This document shows, piece by piece, positions 10,854 through 23,373 of a stretch of DNA of 64,000 bases. The DNA comes from Aurifilum marmelostoma. Its lineage: Eukaryota > Ascomycota > Sordariomycetes > Diaporthales > Cryphonectriaceae. The stretch lies in the NCBI GenBank assembly GCA_027559495.1, contig JAMXSV010000004.1:3275001-3339000 (forward strand), written 5' to 3'. Every line of letters begins with the position of its first letter. Within the stretch, counting starts at the first letter, position 1. The notes below the pieces were generated by a model. That model was not told the origin of the DNA and searched no databases. It worked only from the letters and a program-made list of their open reading frames with translations. Position numbers and translations under genes: made by a program.

Positions 10854-13068
10854 TTTTGCACCACCTTGCGTCGAACGATCGCCTTTGGCCCCTGTTTCTG
10901 CGAGATAATCAGATTCAAGGCTGGTTACACAAATCTCGCATGGATCGTTCTGTTACACGGCATAAAAGTATATCTGTACGATCTCCTAAAGATCTTGCAG
11001 ATTAGTGTTGGCTATATAATCATGGGCTCTCCGTTCCAGCCAACATTCAGCGCACTATAGACCACCCAGGCAGTGGCAGTGGTTGAATTTCTATTACTCC
11101 GAGGGATTACTCCGGATCCTACACAGACACCTGTGCCAAACGGGTGGAGGTCCGTCTCGAGGCAAAGGAGCCGTGTCTATGCAAATGTTTGAGACACTCA
11201 GCAATCACACTTTCAGCTGCCACAGCGACGATGGCGCCAGGTGCGGCTTGCTGACGGCTTCACTCCTTGCAGCTTAGCCGCGGCGTTTGAGAGCAGATAC
11301 AGGGTCTGGTTTCCAAGCACTAGGGCTGATGTCTGGCTGTTTCTGAGCCCAACACATGGAACTATTCGAATCCTCATGATGTAATTCACAAGGAAACGTC
11401 ATCCCTACTGCAATTGTTGTGGTCGAGACGACATCCCTAGTGACCGCGAATGTCTTGCAGCTGAGCTCAGCAGACTCAGCTCGAACATGCCGAGCGGGCA
11501 CAAGGGGGGGTTCAGCCGCCTCTGAGGACACGGAGTGATGCAGCGATGATTACACATACATGCTGCATGCTTACTACGTCTGCCACTGTTGGAGCCGTCG
11601 CCATCTATCGTTGGTTCCTTTCCTCTGTGCATACTTTCCTCGAAGCTCATTCTCTGTGATCCGAACCTGACAAGAGCCCTGCTTTTGACATGATCGATCT
11701 TTTGGCAGCTGGTCGAAAGCAAGGCTCTATATATGTTCATATATTAGCACAATCAACTCATGAATACTTGATTTATGATCACCCAGGAGGGCAGAATGTC
11801 CAGTGACGAACACCGTCTTTTTCAGATCCTCCAGTTGATTTGACTTTAAAGGAAGACGAAAATAAACGAATATTCAGTAGATCAATCCATTACTTGATTA
11901 ATAGCATCTTGAAGTGGGAGCTCTCTTTCGATCATCATCCATGGCTCCTAGGTAATAGTCAAGTATGAAGACAAGGTTGCCGTGAATCTAGAACAACCAT
12001 AACAGTTTGTAGAAGACTACGTCATGAAATAATGATATAGACTGACGCAACTAGTAGAGCATTTTTTGTTTTTGGGGTCATTCTTTCGTTATTCCTAAAA
12101 TTTGACGTTTAGCATGAGAGAGGAAGACACCAGGGCAGCTATATGAATCAAATTTATACATCCTGCTATGCACTGATGGGTCTCCGTGTGCGTAAGTAAT
12201 CCAAAATTTAAGTTTGTATATCCGTTCGACGTGGCTCAGTGGTCTCGCCTACAAGACGCCGCCGTCATTGAACGAAAAAGTTTCGGGCTATGAACACCTG
12301 CACTGAAGGGCCACGAGGCTGTGACGCGGCTCCACAAAGGTTATCGAGGACTTACCGTATTAGTACATACTACGTACCTCTTGGGTATTTCAGCGGACAA
12401 ACCTGCGGCAGGATGGGATGGAAAAGGCTCCAGTAGAGAGACTCGCCGAGTTACCGAGAAACATCCGCAGCAGTGTGAAGATTTTTTTTTTTCTCTCTCT
12501 TGCGGAGTGGAACTGCGGATGGAGTATCCTCGGGAAGGGCGTCCATCCACAGCAAGGCGGCAAAAAGATAAAGGAAAGGAAAAAAAAACAGGTCATGATG
12601 ATTGTGGGCATGGCGTCTCCGTGTGGGTGGATTCGCGTGTGAGATGTGATATCTGCTCACTGATCCTTTCGGAGGTCTCCCAGCTCGATCTGAACAATGA
12701 TACAGTGGTGACCGCCGAATCTCTATAGTTATCTGATGATAAAAGGTCTGGGCTCCCCTAAATTCCCACTGCTAGTTAATCGTACGTTGCCTCGCCCGAG
12801 TCACGACAAAATTTCGCACTCTCTTCCAAGATGATTAGCCTTCTCGGAGCGGAAGCGGAGTGGATCCCGTAAAACACCGAGTGGCATGACAGACTAAGCT
12901 TTAGGGGGACGATGGAATTCTCTTCTCTTCTCTGGTGACGAAATTGATATTAAAGGGGGAGGGAGGGCGCCTTGGGAAGAGGGCACGGTGGGCTTCGTGA
13001 AGAGGAAAATGGTACCAGACAAATAAACGCCATCGTTTTGCATCCAGCGCCGTGGTTTTGTGTGTGCT

Positions 13069-13103
<35 letters not shown>

Positions 13104-13150
13104 AAGAAGAAAGACTGCCGCCGCCAGCAGCGTGTGGATATGCACAGGAG
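10854..13150. other. Long intergenic region, partly AT-rich, no gene seen
   Basis: No supported coding sequence in 2.3 kb. Roughly 11740-12220 is distinctly AT-rich compared with its surroundings. A (TG)n(AG)n microsatellite sits just before the next start codon at about 13069-13102. A CTC/T-rich tract lies at 12481-12500. The region probably contains the promoters of both divergent neighbours. Confidence 0.55.
13069..13102. repeat. (TG)n(AG)n compound microsatellite
   Basis: A TG dinucleotide run passes directly into an AG run about 50 bases before the ATG at 13151, inside the probable 5' UTR of the MFS gene. Confidence 0.85.
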
Positions 13151-14642
13151 ATGATCGAAAAGGACAACGCCGAGAATGACCCGGCTGGCATTCTCTCATC
13201 AGACTCGTCCGCAGTCATCCTGCTGAAGGATGAACCGCCCAATGGCGGGCTGAGGGCGTGGCTGCAAGTACTGGGAGCCTTCTTCATGTACTTTAACACC
13301 TGGGGTAAATCCAATTCCGCTCCGAGTCACCCGAATTATCTGATCTTCACAAGAGAGAAGGGGAGCAAAGGGACGGAACAGGGTGATCAGTTTCATTAAC
13401 GGTTTTCTGGTGTTGCAGGTATCGTCTCGAGTTATGGCAGCTACCAAGCGTATTATGAAGAGTCCATCCTCAGCATGAGCACCTCGTTCCAGGTGTCTGC
13501 CATCGGGGCGGTCCAGAGCTTCTTTATGGTGTTTCTGGGGTTTCTCGCCGGTCCCATATTCGACAAGGGCTACTTCAGGGCTCTCATCAGGGGCGGCTCG
13601 CTGCTCGTGCTCCTGGGGACCATCACCCAAGGATTTTCCACGCAGTACTGGCATCTGCTGTTGTCTCAGGGCGTCTGTGTCGGTGTGGGGATGGGATGTC
13701 TGGCAGTGCCCAGCATAGCCGTCCCATCGGCGTGGTTCACGACCAAGATGCCTCTGGCAAACGGCATCATTGTTTCAGCGAGTGGCTTTGGAGGGTTCGT
13801 CCTTTTCTTCTCCCCCCCCCCCTTTTTTTTTTTTTCTTTTTTCTTGTTGCTAGTGAGGCATCACGATTAACGAGTCACTGCTTCTCAGGGTTGTCTATCC
13901 GATCATGATCAAGTGTTTAATCCCCAGCGTCGGCTTCAGATATACAAGTCTGAGTGTGGCGCTCGTGGTGTTCGTCACATTGGGAATATCAAACATTGTC
14001 ATGAGCCAGCCCGAGTCGTCACGACCAGAGAGGGCCTTCTTCGACCAATCAGTCTTTACAGACGCACCATATCTCCTCTTCGTCCTCGGCTGCGTCCTCT
14101 CGTTCCTGGGCCTCTACACGACCTTCTTCTACGTTGCAGGCTTCGCCGTCGAGACCAACATCATGGACCAGGGCGTGGCGACCTATCTCGTGACGGTCCT
14201 GAACGCCGCGTCCATCCTGGGCCGCATCCTGCCCAACATCCCCCGAGTCACACATGGCCTGGGACCACTCAACATGATGATCATCTCGGTGTCGTCTCTG
14301 GCCGTCCTGGTGTTGTGCCTCAACGCCGGGCCCGGCCTCGCGGGGCTCATGACCATAGTCAGCCTCTACGGCTTCTTCACAGGCTCCTATTTCTCGCTGC
14401 AGCCCACCATCTTCTGGAGGCTCACGGCAGACATGAACCGCCACGGGACGCGCATGGGCATGGCGTCGACGTGTATGAGCTTCGGGCTGCTGATGGGGGC
14501 GCCAGCCTCGGGGGCGCTGCTGAGGACGTTTGGATACCAGGCGAGCTGGGCTTGGAGCGGGGCGGCGCTGTCTCTGGGAGCCGTGGCGATAGTCGGTAGT
14601 CGAGGGCTGGCAGGAGGCTGGTCTCCTCTCAGGAGCGTCTGA
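13151..14642 (+). CDS. MFS transporter, monocarboxylate-porter (MCT/MCH) type
   Basis: Three exons, 13151-13304, 13419-13794 and 13889-14642, give 427 residues. The introns have GTAAAT..GCAG and GTTCGT..TCAG ends; the second contains long C and T runs. The opening GGLRAWLQVLGAFFMYFNTWGIVSSYGSYQ is the hallmark first helix of fungal MCT-type permeases. Repeated hydrophobic segments consistent with about 12 membrane helices follow, including GVCVGVGMGCLAVPS and the late-half helix GYFFTGSYFSLQPT-like segment around 14370-14400. It would act at the plasma membrane. The fungal members move monocarboxylates, riboflavin or unknown solutes, so the substrate is open. It stands alone with no partner enzyme nearby. 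Confidence 0.85.
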
Positions 14643-15461
14643 GCCCTGGACCATGGTCAGTAGGGAGTCTTGTTGTTGTGTGTTTGTGGGATGGGATTGG
14701 AAGAGCACGTCTTTATATTTGGGTAGGGATTGGTCTTTGATTTCTCTTCAAGATACCCCCGATAATGTCAACTTCACGTACTTGTCATTTTTCACACAAA
14801 GTTTTCCACTGGCGAGTGGCTCTCAGTCTTGAGGTAATAATCCGACTTGACTTCTCGTTCCCTAGTGGTATGTATGTCTGTGTAATACTTCAGGCTCTGT
14901 CAGCCAATGCAGATAATATAATTATTAGAAACAAAAGCTGGCTCAGCGGCTTGACTGTGAGACTGTAGCACCTGTAGACTGACCTATTGAGACAGTGGCA
15001 AGGCAGAGGTCAGGCGAGGCTGAGTGAAGCCTGTGCCCAACGTGCCTCGCTCAGCCTGACCGGGCAACGTATTGGCTGCCCTCCGGCCTGGTCACATGAA
15101 TTCCATCCCAACTCTGAGCCCACGATAAACAAATCCCCTCGCTGGCTTGACGCGTCTTTCTTCAGGCTTCCCTACCCTTCCACGAGCCTCGCGTCTGGTG
15201 TTGTTATTGGGCGCCCCGCCGGCCTCGATATCAACGCAGCAACAGCTCGACCCAGCAACAACTACTTCATCGCCCACCCATTGTTTTTTTCTCTCCCGTC
15301 CTTTCTCTCTTTTCTTTCCTTCTTCCACCCTCAACGAAAGATCAATCTCGAGAGCAACACAAGCTCTCTAAACATTTCAAGCTTTCACCAACATCAACGA
15401 GGATCACCACCCTCATCACCATCACCACAAACCTTTTTTTCTTCGTCTTTTTATTTTTCCC
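14643..15461. other. Intergenic promoter region
   Basis: Upstream of the orphan locus. It becomes increasingly pyrimidine-rich toward 15290-15500, with runs of CCTTCTTCC and TTTTTCTCTCCC as seen in fungal core promoters and leaders. No gene seen. Confidence 0.5.
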
Positions 15462-15500
15462 TCCCCTCTTTTCGTCTCTCTCTCTCTCTCTCTCTTCAAG
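15462..15500 (+). promoter_or_regulatory. CT-rich leader immediately before the start codon
   Basis: Nine or so CT dinucleotides followed by TTCAAG precede the ATG at 15501. CT-rich tracts next to transcription starts are common in highly expressed filamentous-fungal genes, which supports 15501 as a real start. Confidence 0.5.
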
Positions 15501-18500
15501 ATGGCTTTCACCATCTTCACCAAGATCGTCGGCCTGCTGATGGCGGCCACCGTCCTCGTCGCGGGCCAGGCCCTCCCCACCCGCCACCTCAACCGCGGGC
15601 TCAAGGAGGAGGAGATGGACCGCGTCGTCGAGGTCTGGAGGCTCCCCACGCCAGACGAGTTCTACAAGGCGTGTGGGATTGGGCCTGAGGAGCGCCTGCC
15701 GCTCCCTCCCGCGGGGGATGCGCGCTACGCGCTCCCACCAGGCCCATCCAGTCGTCGTCGGCGTGGTCCTGCCACGTCTCCCCTCCCTCGCCCCGGCTCC
15801 TCTCGCCCCCTCCCTCGCCCCGGCTCCTCTCGCCCCCTCCCTCGGCCTGGCCCTGCCTCCTCCGCCCCCCCCTCGCGACCCCGACACCGTCCGACCCACC
15901 GACGCCGACATCATGCGCGTCCCGTCCCACCTCCCCAAGGTGAAGAGCGCCAGGCTCGGCTGGCTGCTCAACGACCTCATCTTGGCCCACCCCGAGGTCG
16001 ACAGCTGCACCCCGTCGGGGCGGGCTCAACTCTACGAGCTCGCCAAAGCCGAAGACAAGGCCCGGCAGGACCAGCTGGAGGCGTCTAGGCTGCTGAAGCT
16101 GAAGCTGCTGCAGGACAAGAAGCAGCAGCGGGGGCAGAAGCAGTCCGAAGCGCCTCGACCTGTCAGCAGCGTGTTGCCTCCTGCTGCCACCGCCACTGGT
16201 GACGACGACGGCGTCGTCGGCGACGACGACAACAACAACAAGGGGCAGTCTGCAAACCTTGCCGACGAGAGCGTCTCGGTCTAGGAAGCCGAGCCCTCTT
16301 GTTCGGTCGAGAGCGAGCAGGCTGTTCCCATTGTCGCCGCCGCCGCCCCCAGTGACGATGCGCAAAAGGTGCAGCACGATGGTGTGCAGGTTTCGGCCGA
16401 GGGGCCCACCCCCAGGTCGCCACAGCAGGACACAGCTGTGGCGAACCTGTCGATACAGCCCTCCCGTGGTCTCGAGGAGAACGCCGCCGCCCTGGTTGCC
16501 GCCGCCATTGCCGCCTGCGAAGGAGGTGATGGTGTCGACAGCGAGGTCGACTCCGAGAGAGGTCAGGCTCCGGCCTGTACCGGCACCGACCCCCCGCCCC
16601 AAGAGGACAATAGCCCCCTCTTGGTACGCGCGATGGAGGATGAACTGGATCTCGGCCTCGGCGTGGCTGAGCATCCGACGTCTCAGGCCGAGACGGCCAG
16701 GGTTGACACTGACCTCCCGAATAGAGAGGAGGCAGTGGGTGAAGATGCACCCACCACGGTGGGTGTGGAGCCAGAGCCCATCGGAACAGAGACCAGCTCT
16801 TCTCCCGAGGCCGTCCAGGACGCCATCGAGGTCGTCAGCGAGATGGTCGTCGATGACCGTCAGGCCTTCGTCGGTGATGGCGACGCCATAGATGCGCCGG
16901 AGCCGATGGAGGTCGACGACGTCGACGACATCCGTTACGAGAGTGTCGTCTGTCCCACGCCACAGATCCACCAGCAGCACCACCACCAGCAGCAGCAGCA
17001 GCAGCAGCAACAACAACAACAATACCAAGAAGCTGCCGAGGCCGATCAGATCGACGAGGTCTCGGCGTGCGAGCTGATGGACGTGGACGAGGACCGAACC
17101 GAGGAGATCTGGGACGAGATGCTGGACGACCTGGAGCACGACTTCCCCGACGACGAGCCCATGGAGGACTGCCCCGCCCTCGACGAGGATGAAGATGTCG
17201 CCCCCCGCACCCCCAGATCACCCAAGGGCAAGGGCGTCGCCTCCCACGATTTCCCGCCCACCCAGTGGGAGCTCGAGAAGATGTACCCCCGGCTCGACGA
17301 AGACGACGACGACGACTACCTCATGCAAGACGTGCAGATGGCGGACGAGTCCGGTGCTGGGTCCAGCCACAACCAGCAGCACCGCGGCAGCCCCCCACCC
17401 AGGAGGAAGAGCACCGCGAGCAGCAGCCTCGACCTTTTCGGCGACGACGAGTGCGTGCCCAGTTCATCCAGGAGCAACAGGTTCGCGCAGGACGACGCCG
17501 AGGACGATTCCATGGCCGACCTACAGGCCTTCGAAGAGGACGTCCGCGCCGACGAGCCGTCGTCGTCAAAGGGCAAGGAGGTCGCCTACTTTGACGAGCC
17601 GACCGCCCCTCCTCCTCCTCAGCACTCCACGGAGCACCGCATGGAAGATGTCCAGGTCCGAGACGAGATTCAGGTACGTTACAAGGAGAGAGAGGAAGGG
17701 GTAAAAAAAGAGTGTCTGCACAAGACTGTCAATAGCTAACGAGGTCCAGCAGCAGATGCCAGCAGCCATCGCGATCCCCCGACCCCAGCCCAAGGCCAAG
17801 CCCGTCAAGCCCACCGTCAAGCGTGGCCAGCGCGTCATCTTCAAGAAGGACGGCGACAGGTTCTGCGGCTTCCAGGTCATCATCCGGCCCGGCGGCCCAC
17901 GAGACGAAACCGACGACGGCAGCCGCCCGCTCCCGGCCCCGACGTGCCAGAAGAGGAAGTGGGAGGAGCCCCACGGCCAGAGCGAGAAGGGCTACTGCAC
18001 CGTCGCCGTCCTGTGCCGGGCGTTCCACTACTTCCAGTCCGAGATCCACACGGGGCGCACGCTGGACGAGATCCGCCGGCTCACAGAGCGGATGCTGCCG
18101 GACGGAGGCAGCAGGGCCGAGATGCAGCGGTACGAGAGGGCGCTCAGCTTCGAGGTGGAGGCGACCGCGTGGGAGGGGCCCGAGGAGGCGCAGCTGCGCA
18201 CCTACGTCGGCGGCGGCAGGTGGCGCTCGACCAGCATCACGACCCTCCACAAGTTCATCTGCGACCGCGGGTACCGCCCGTCGCTGCGGGGGCCCTGGTC
18301 GCTCCCGGACGGCGTGGCGCTCATCATGGAGTACATGACGCGCCGCATCCCCTTCGTCGTCACCAACACCGAGGTGCTCGGCCTCCTCGAGAGGTGCCTG
18401 ACCCCCTGCGTCGAGTTCGCCATGAGGGTCTGGGACCCGGTGCACAAGACCATGCTCCGGGCCACCCCGAGGGAGCTCACCCTGCCGGCCCCCGAGCGGC

Positions 18501-18994
18501 CCGAGCACCGCCTGTACTCGCGCTCCTACGCCGCCCCGCTGTACGAGCTCCTGCGCGGCCGGCTCTTCTTCTGGATGGTGCGCCTCGCCCCGGCCCGGAT
18601 GGGCAGACAGGACGTCATTGACGTCTGGCGCTGGGCGAACGCCGTCGCCAACAAGTGCAGGCTCACCAAGCAGGGCGTGGTGCACAGCGTCTGGGACATC
18701 AAGCGGCAGGGCCAGACCGTGGCCGGCTGGGGCCGCGGCGACCTCGCCGGCCCGGACCAGCTCAGGGCCTACTTTGTCGCCTGGCTCGACCACGTCGTCG
18801 CCCCGGAGCTGTCGAGGGTCGCCGGCGAAGACCAGAGGACGCTGCGGGAGTGCTACTGCTGCCTGCGGCACCACCTCGACACCGAGGTGTCCGAGTACCT
18901 GCTCGACTTCAGGGGCTGGGGCGCAGACCAGGCGCGTGCCCCGCAGTCGCACGCCGCGGCGATTGCCGCCATCATTGCGCAGAACTCGGGGTGA
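15501..18994 (+). CDS. Orphan locus: signal peptide, acidic polyQ region and unrecognised C-terminal domain (frame interrupted)
   Basis: I do not recognise this gene. From 15501 a signal-peptide-like start (MAFTIFTKIVGLLMAATVLVAG) runs in one frame to about 15670-15740. Codon choice then favours the +1 frame from about 15745, which needs an intron of length 3n+1; GTGGGA at 15673 to CAG at 15751 fits by length only. That frame contains a duplicated 27-bp Pro/Ala repeat and a charged helix near LASRLLKLKLLQDKK-like residues. It meets an in-frame TAG at 16282-16284 but resumes in the same frame to 17673. A good intron, 17674-17749 (GTACGT, AGCTAAC, CCAG), then leads to 17750-18994. The middle is strikingly acidic with a polyQ/His run near 16970-17030 and Lys-rich SPKGKG motifs. 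The last 415 residues (KRGQRVIFKKDGDRF onward) look globular. It could be one spliced gene, two genes or a decaying gene. Confidence 0.45.
15781..15840 (+). repeat. 27-bp direct repeat inside the orphan locus
   Basis: Two identical 27-base units, 15781-15807 and 15808-15834, are followed by a diverged partial third. Each encodes PSLAPAPLA in the frame favoured by codon use. Because 27 is a multiple of three, copy-number change would not shift the frame. Confidence 0.85.
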
Positions 18995-19678
18995 TTGGGG
19001 GCGGGGCGTGTGTGGGTGGGTGGCTGTGTGGTTTTTTTTTTGTTTTTTCTTTTCTTTTCTTTTCTTCTTTTTTTTTTTTTCGTCGTTGGAAAGGGCTGGC
19101 CCAGATGAGGGTGTGCAATGTTTTGAAAAAAAAAAAAAAAAGGGAGGGACCAGGAACAAGGTCCAGTTTGTTGTGTTTTTTCCTTTTTGTTTTCTCTTCG
19201 GTTCGGATTTCACGCTTGTTCTTCGGTTTGGTCTTCAGGATGGACCGGATGGGTGTACACAAATCCCACACCCACGTTTGTATGATCCAACGTCGTTATG
19301 GGAAATGTTTGAGAGGGGGAAATTCCCTCATGATGGGAAAAGTTTACGGGAAAGAGGATTCTTCGGGAGTTGTTTGATTATGGAAACGCATGACGGACAT
19401 GCGTGTTGAGGGATGGAAGCTAATTAGATCTTACGATGCCCACTGTCACGGGCTGGATTCACATTTGATTTCGTATCTCGTGATATTCGTGATGTCTCAA
19501 AGGATGGCCGCTCGGGCAGGCCGAGTTGTATCACGAGCATATCGATCCACGTACTGTGTTCCCTCTCCTCTCCTCTCCTCTCCTCCCTTCTCCTCCCTTC
19601 TCCTACTAGAAGAAAACACACGCACCAGTGAGCAAGATTCCGCTCTTCTCTAAACCAAGATCCCCAACACGGCGTGTC
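18995..19678. other. Intergenic region between convergent genes
   Basis: Contains long T and A homopolymers (about 19031-19080 and 19126-19141) and a CTCCT-type pyrimidine repeat at about 19560-19610. No gene seen; probably two 3' UTRs. Confidence 0.6.
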
Positions 19679-21956
19679 TTATCCCTCGGTGCGGTCTTCA
19701 TCGTGCTTCTCAAACATGCCGTGCTCCTCGACGAGGTTCTGGGTATCCCCGAGCTTCTGGTTCGGGAGGAAATACACCAGGAGGAACCCGGGAGTGATCT
19801 GGAAAAAGTAAAAAGTCAGTAAAAGATGTCTTCTCCTCATCAAAACTTTTTCAATGCATCGGTAGATAATATCACCAAACAGCCCGGACGAGAAAGGACT
19901 CAAGGCTTGCACTGACAATGACCATGGCCGCCACAAAGAAATAAGAGGTGACTGCGTTGTACTGCACCACACAAAAGTCAGTCTCGAGAATCTTCTTCTG
20001 TTCCCACCACGGTCTGTGTTTTTCAAGGAAAAAACTCACTGCTTTGACAATGGCGACCCTCTCGGCCGTCCCCCACGCGGGAATCACACCCGTGATGGAG
20101 TTGAACAGCGTATCGATCAGCTCGGGCGTGGCGCTGTCCCCAAGCTGCCTGGCCAGCTGCCCCCTGAAGGTGCCCGTGTAGATGGCCCCCGAGATGGCAT
20201 CGCCCACGCTCTGGCCCAGGATGCCAAACAGGACCGTCAGCGCCGTCATCTGCGCGGCCTCGGAGTGCGGCACGTTGATGGTGGCGGCCACGAACCCGCC
20301 CGTCTGCACCAGGCCGTCGCCCAGGCCCTGGACCATCTGGACCACGTAGAGCTCCGCGTAGGGCGGGTTGGTCTGCGTGCGGATGTGGAACATGACGCCG
20401 TAGCCCACCAGGCGGACCACGCACCCCAGCATCATCCACCACTTGTACTGCCGCGTCTTCCACATGACGAAGCCGAACGCGATGCCGACGAAGACGATGG
20501 TCACGGCGTTGGTGTAGGACAGGTACGTCCCCTGCAGGATGGACATGTTTTGTGCGATGATGGCCCAGCTGTGTGAGCGAGCCAGAGTTAGGATGATGAC
20601 AGCTCCCAGCACACAATGACGGGGAAGACTTACTTGTAGAGGTAGCTGTGAGACGCAGCAGCAGCCATGAAATCCAAAAAGTACAGGAGAAAAGCAAGAC
20701 AGATGGCCCGGTGCCTGATATACCGACCAGGAAAGAACGGGTTCGACGCCACCCTCGACTCATACAGAGGCAGCACCACCAGCAGGCCGATCGGCCCCAG
20801 CACGAACAAGGCGATGACCCACGGCGTCCGGTACCCCCGCGGCTGCAGCGAGGCGAGCGCCAGGGGCACGAGGATGCAGCCCAGGGACACGACCGCGATC
20901 AGCAGCCCGCCCAGGTCGAGGGCGGCGCACACCTCGAGGAACCTGGGCCTGGGCCTGGGCCGGGGGCGCCCCGCGAGCCGCGACTCGAGCCTCTTGGCGC
21001 GGCGCTGGAAGACGAGCATGATGATGGTGATGGCGGCCACGCCGACTGGGTAGCAGATGGAGTCGATGCCGATGCCCCAGTGCCAGCCTAGACCGCCTGC
21101 AGACATGACAGAGTCGATGCTTTGGAAGGAGTATCAGCATGGAGGAGAGAGAGAGAGATGAAGGGAGGGTATACATAGCCTCACTTACATGTACCCAGAG
21201 ATCCAGGGCAGGATGATATACGGCCAGAACTGAAAAGACACACCAAACCCCCTCTGCCGGGTCGTCGTGAAATCGGTAATAATCACATCATTGATGGAAT
21301 TAATAATAGTCATGCCCAGGACCCGGATAAAGGTCCCGGCCGCGATGGCAGCAAAGGAACCGGCAGAGGCACAGACCACCAGCCCGGTCGTGATGAAGAC
21401 CAGAGCGATGGGGTACATCTCGCCGCGGCCGTAGATGTCGGATATCTTGGCCCAGAAGGGCTTCATCAGGGCAAAGACGAGGTCGTAGACCACGGACAAG
21501 GCCGCGGAAGCAGAGATGTTGTCAAAGTCGGACAGGGCGTAGGTGTAGTAAGTGCCAAAGGTCGTGTTGTCGAGTTCACTATCCGCTCGAGAAAAAGTAT
21601 TAATTAGAAAAACATGGAAGAATGATTGCCCATGATATGCTTCCCAGCCCGTATTATCATTGTATATCTGGTTGATATGTGTCATCTCGAGGCTGTCCGA
21701 CTTACTATGCCAGCATGCACAACCCCAGCCCAAAGAAGATCCAGAATCTACCGTGTCTACCCCACGAGGATTCCATGAGCTCGGCTCTCTTGGCCCCCTC
21801 CCCGCTGAGCCCAACATTGGGCAGGCCTTGCTTGAGGCTCTCGGCATCTTGTCGCATTAGCGAAGGCTGCTCCTCGATGGACAGCAGGTTGATGGACTCG
21901 TTCTTGGAGGACGGCATGGTGTCTGCACCACCAGTTGTCTTGTCTTCCGAAGACAT
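19679..21956 (-). CDS. MFS siderophore-iron transporter (Sit/Mir type)
   Basis: Six exons, 21956-21706, 21578-21189, 21119-20634, 20568-20040, 19961-19917 and 19798-19679, sum to 606 residues. A hydrophilic N-terminus precedes 14 or so helices. Diagnostic segments are FGTYYTYALSDFDN, the AKISDIYGRGEMYP loop of MFS helix 2-3, IINSINDVIITDFT, GLGWHWGIGIDSICYP and VGDAISGAIYTGTFRGQL. The C-terminus FLPNQKLGDTQNLVE corresponds to the conserved LGDTQNxVE tail of this family. Members import ferric-siderophore complexes across the plasma or vesicle membrane. No siderophore synthetase lies nearby, and no perfect iron-regulatory GATA-type site (ATCWGATAA) was seen upstream. Translation starts at the first in-frame ATG. 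The second intron uses an AAAG acceptor, the only choice that keeps the frame. Confidence 0.9.
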
Positions 21957-23373
21957 AATTATTGGACTGATAGACCGCCGACGAATTTTGGTATGCCGGC
22001 GTATTAATATCTTGTTGGTCTCCTGGTCGTAGAGGGTACTTGTTGAGATCAACTCGATTGGCTTCCGGATCGTATGATCTTAGGGAAGCTTGCTCTCCAG
22101 GACACTTCCTCTCGACAACTGCTAGGTGTCAAAGCGCGAACAGTGCGTATAGTTATACTCATCGGCAATAAGCTCGTCGGTAACCAAGGTTTTAATCAAT
22201 TCACAAGCCTTGGCCACTCACCCCTCTTTGCAACACTGCGACTGGGCGGTCTGGTTTAAAAAGACAAAACTCCTGGATCGACACTTCACTGCAGGCGCCG
22301 AGATAACAGGAACTCTGAGGATTGGGGGGCTTCGATAATAATTACGTTACAGGGTGAAATGTTACTGTAGCTGCAGGCCCTCAGGCAGGTCTGGCGGGAC
22401 ACGGCACATTCACAAACACACACATGTGAACAATTGGAGGTTGGACCACCTGCACCGGAGCCAAAGCTTCTTACTCATCACATTTGCTAGGGTGTATTGC
22501 CCTACACCCCCCCTCCGTCCAGCACAGATAGGACTTAGGACCCATTGGGATGATAGCCAATGGATAGCCAGAGGCCTTGTTCTCGACACTGCAAGATAGA
22601 CGTAAGCTGCCTACTCTTCCCGCCCTTGCATCGCTTCGGTAGATGGTCGATAAGTCTTGCTATACCGGAAAGAGAGGAGCCGGCGTGCGTGTGTGTGAAT
22701 GGGCTCGTCTCACTGATAACGAAGACCAGAAACAGTTTTCTGTGCGTCTGGCGGAGAGATAGCGTGTGCTGGTGGGAGAGATAGCGTACTGAGATGCCGC
22801 TCCTCACTAGACATCTGAGCCATCCTTGGCTCAAGATTATTTTGGTAAGTCGTGCCTCTTTGCCTCGAGAGTCCTATCCCAGCGGGACCTGGGAGTTTTG
22901 AGAGGACAGGCTTTGTAGAGTGATGCCACCACCTCCACCACCACCTCCCTTTGATAACAGGCCAGTCACACATTCGATGGATTGCGGGGGCCAGGCCCTG
23001 CCGCAGGTCTATCAATAGTGGAGTAATTACCCCCCGTATTCCCAGCGTGATGTCTGCTCACATGAGAGCCATTCGCTAGGTAACGGGAATACGCCAATCG
23101 CATTGTCCCTATTACCCAGCTGTTGCTCATCTTCGCATGCATACTGCTGCTATTGTATGCACACATCATCCCGCTTTGGTTAGAGCAGCCCATATCCTCC
23201 TTCCATTCTACTCGTTGATCCGCCTGGGCGGTGTGCGCATGGTCCTCGTTCCGGCCCAAATATTGTTCAAGCCGGCTGCTCTGCTCCTCCCAGGGACGCG
23301 CATCGATGGGCAAATCTAAGGGCAAAACAATCGCCCCCAGAGCCTCCGATACATCATACACACATCCAATCTC
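21957..23373. other. Intergenic region, no gene seen
   Basis: Upstream of the siderophore transporter and downstream of the next minus-strand gene. GATAA cores occur at about 22303, 22714 and 22952, but none is in the extended iron-repressor context. No supported coding sequence. Confidence 0.55.

Noticed and set aside
11740..12220. Transposon remnant or RIP-affected block
   Set aside because: The stretch is AT-rich but short, with no terminal repeats, no transposase-like fragments and no evident repeat copy in the window.
12228..12300. tRNA-like A box (TGGCTCAGTGG) in intergenic DNA
   Set aside because: The A-box matches, but there is no convincing B box (GGTTCRANYCC) and the preceding seven bases have no complementary 3' acceptor strand.
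15601..17139. Long antisense open frame opposite the orphan locus
   Set aside because: It mirrors GC-rich repetitive codons of the sense strand, lacks natural protein composition and has no start context or splice signals of its own. The same applies to 17729-19213 minus.
22290..22960. Iron-responsive GATA sites upstream of the siderophore transporter
   Set aside because: GATAA cores are present, but none is in the extended ATCWGATAA context, so they are at chance level.
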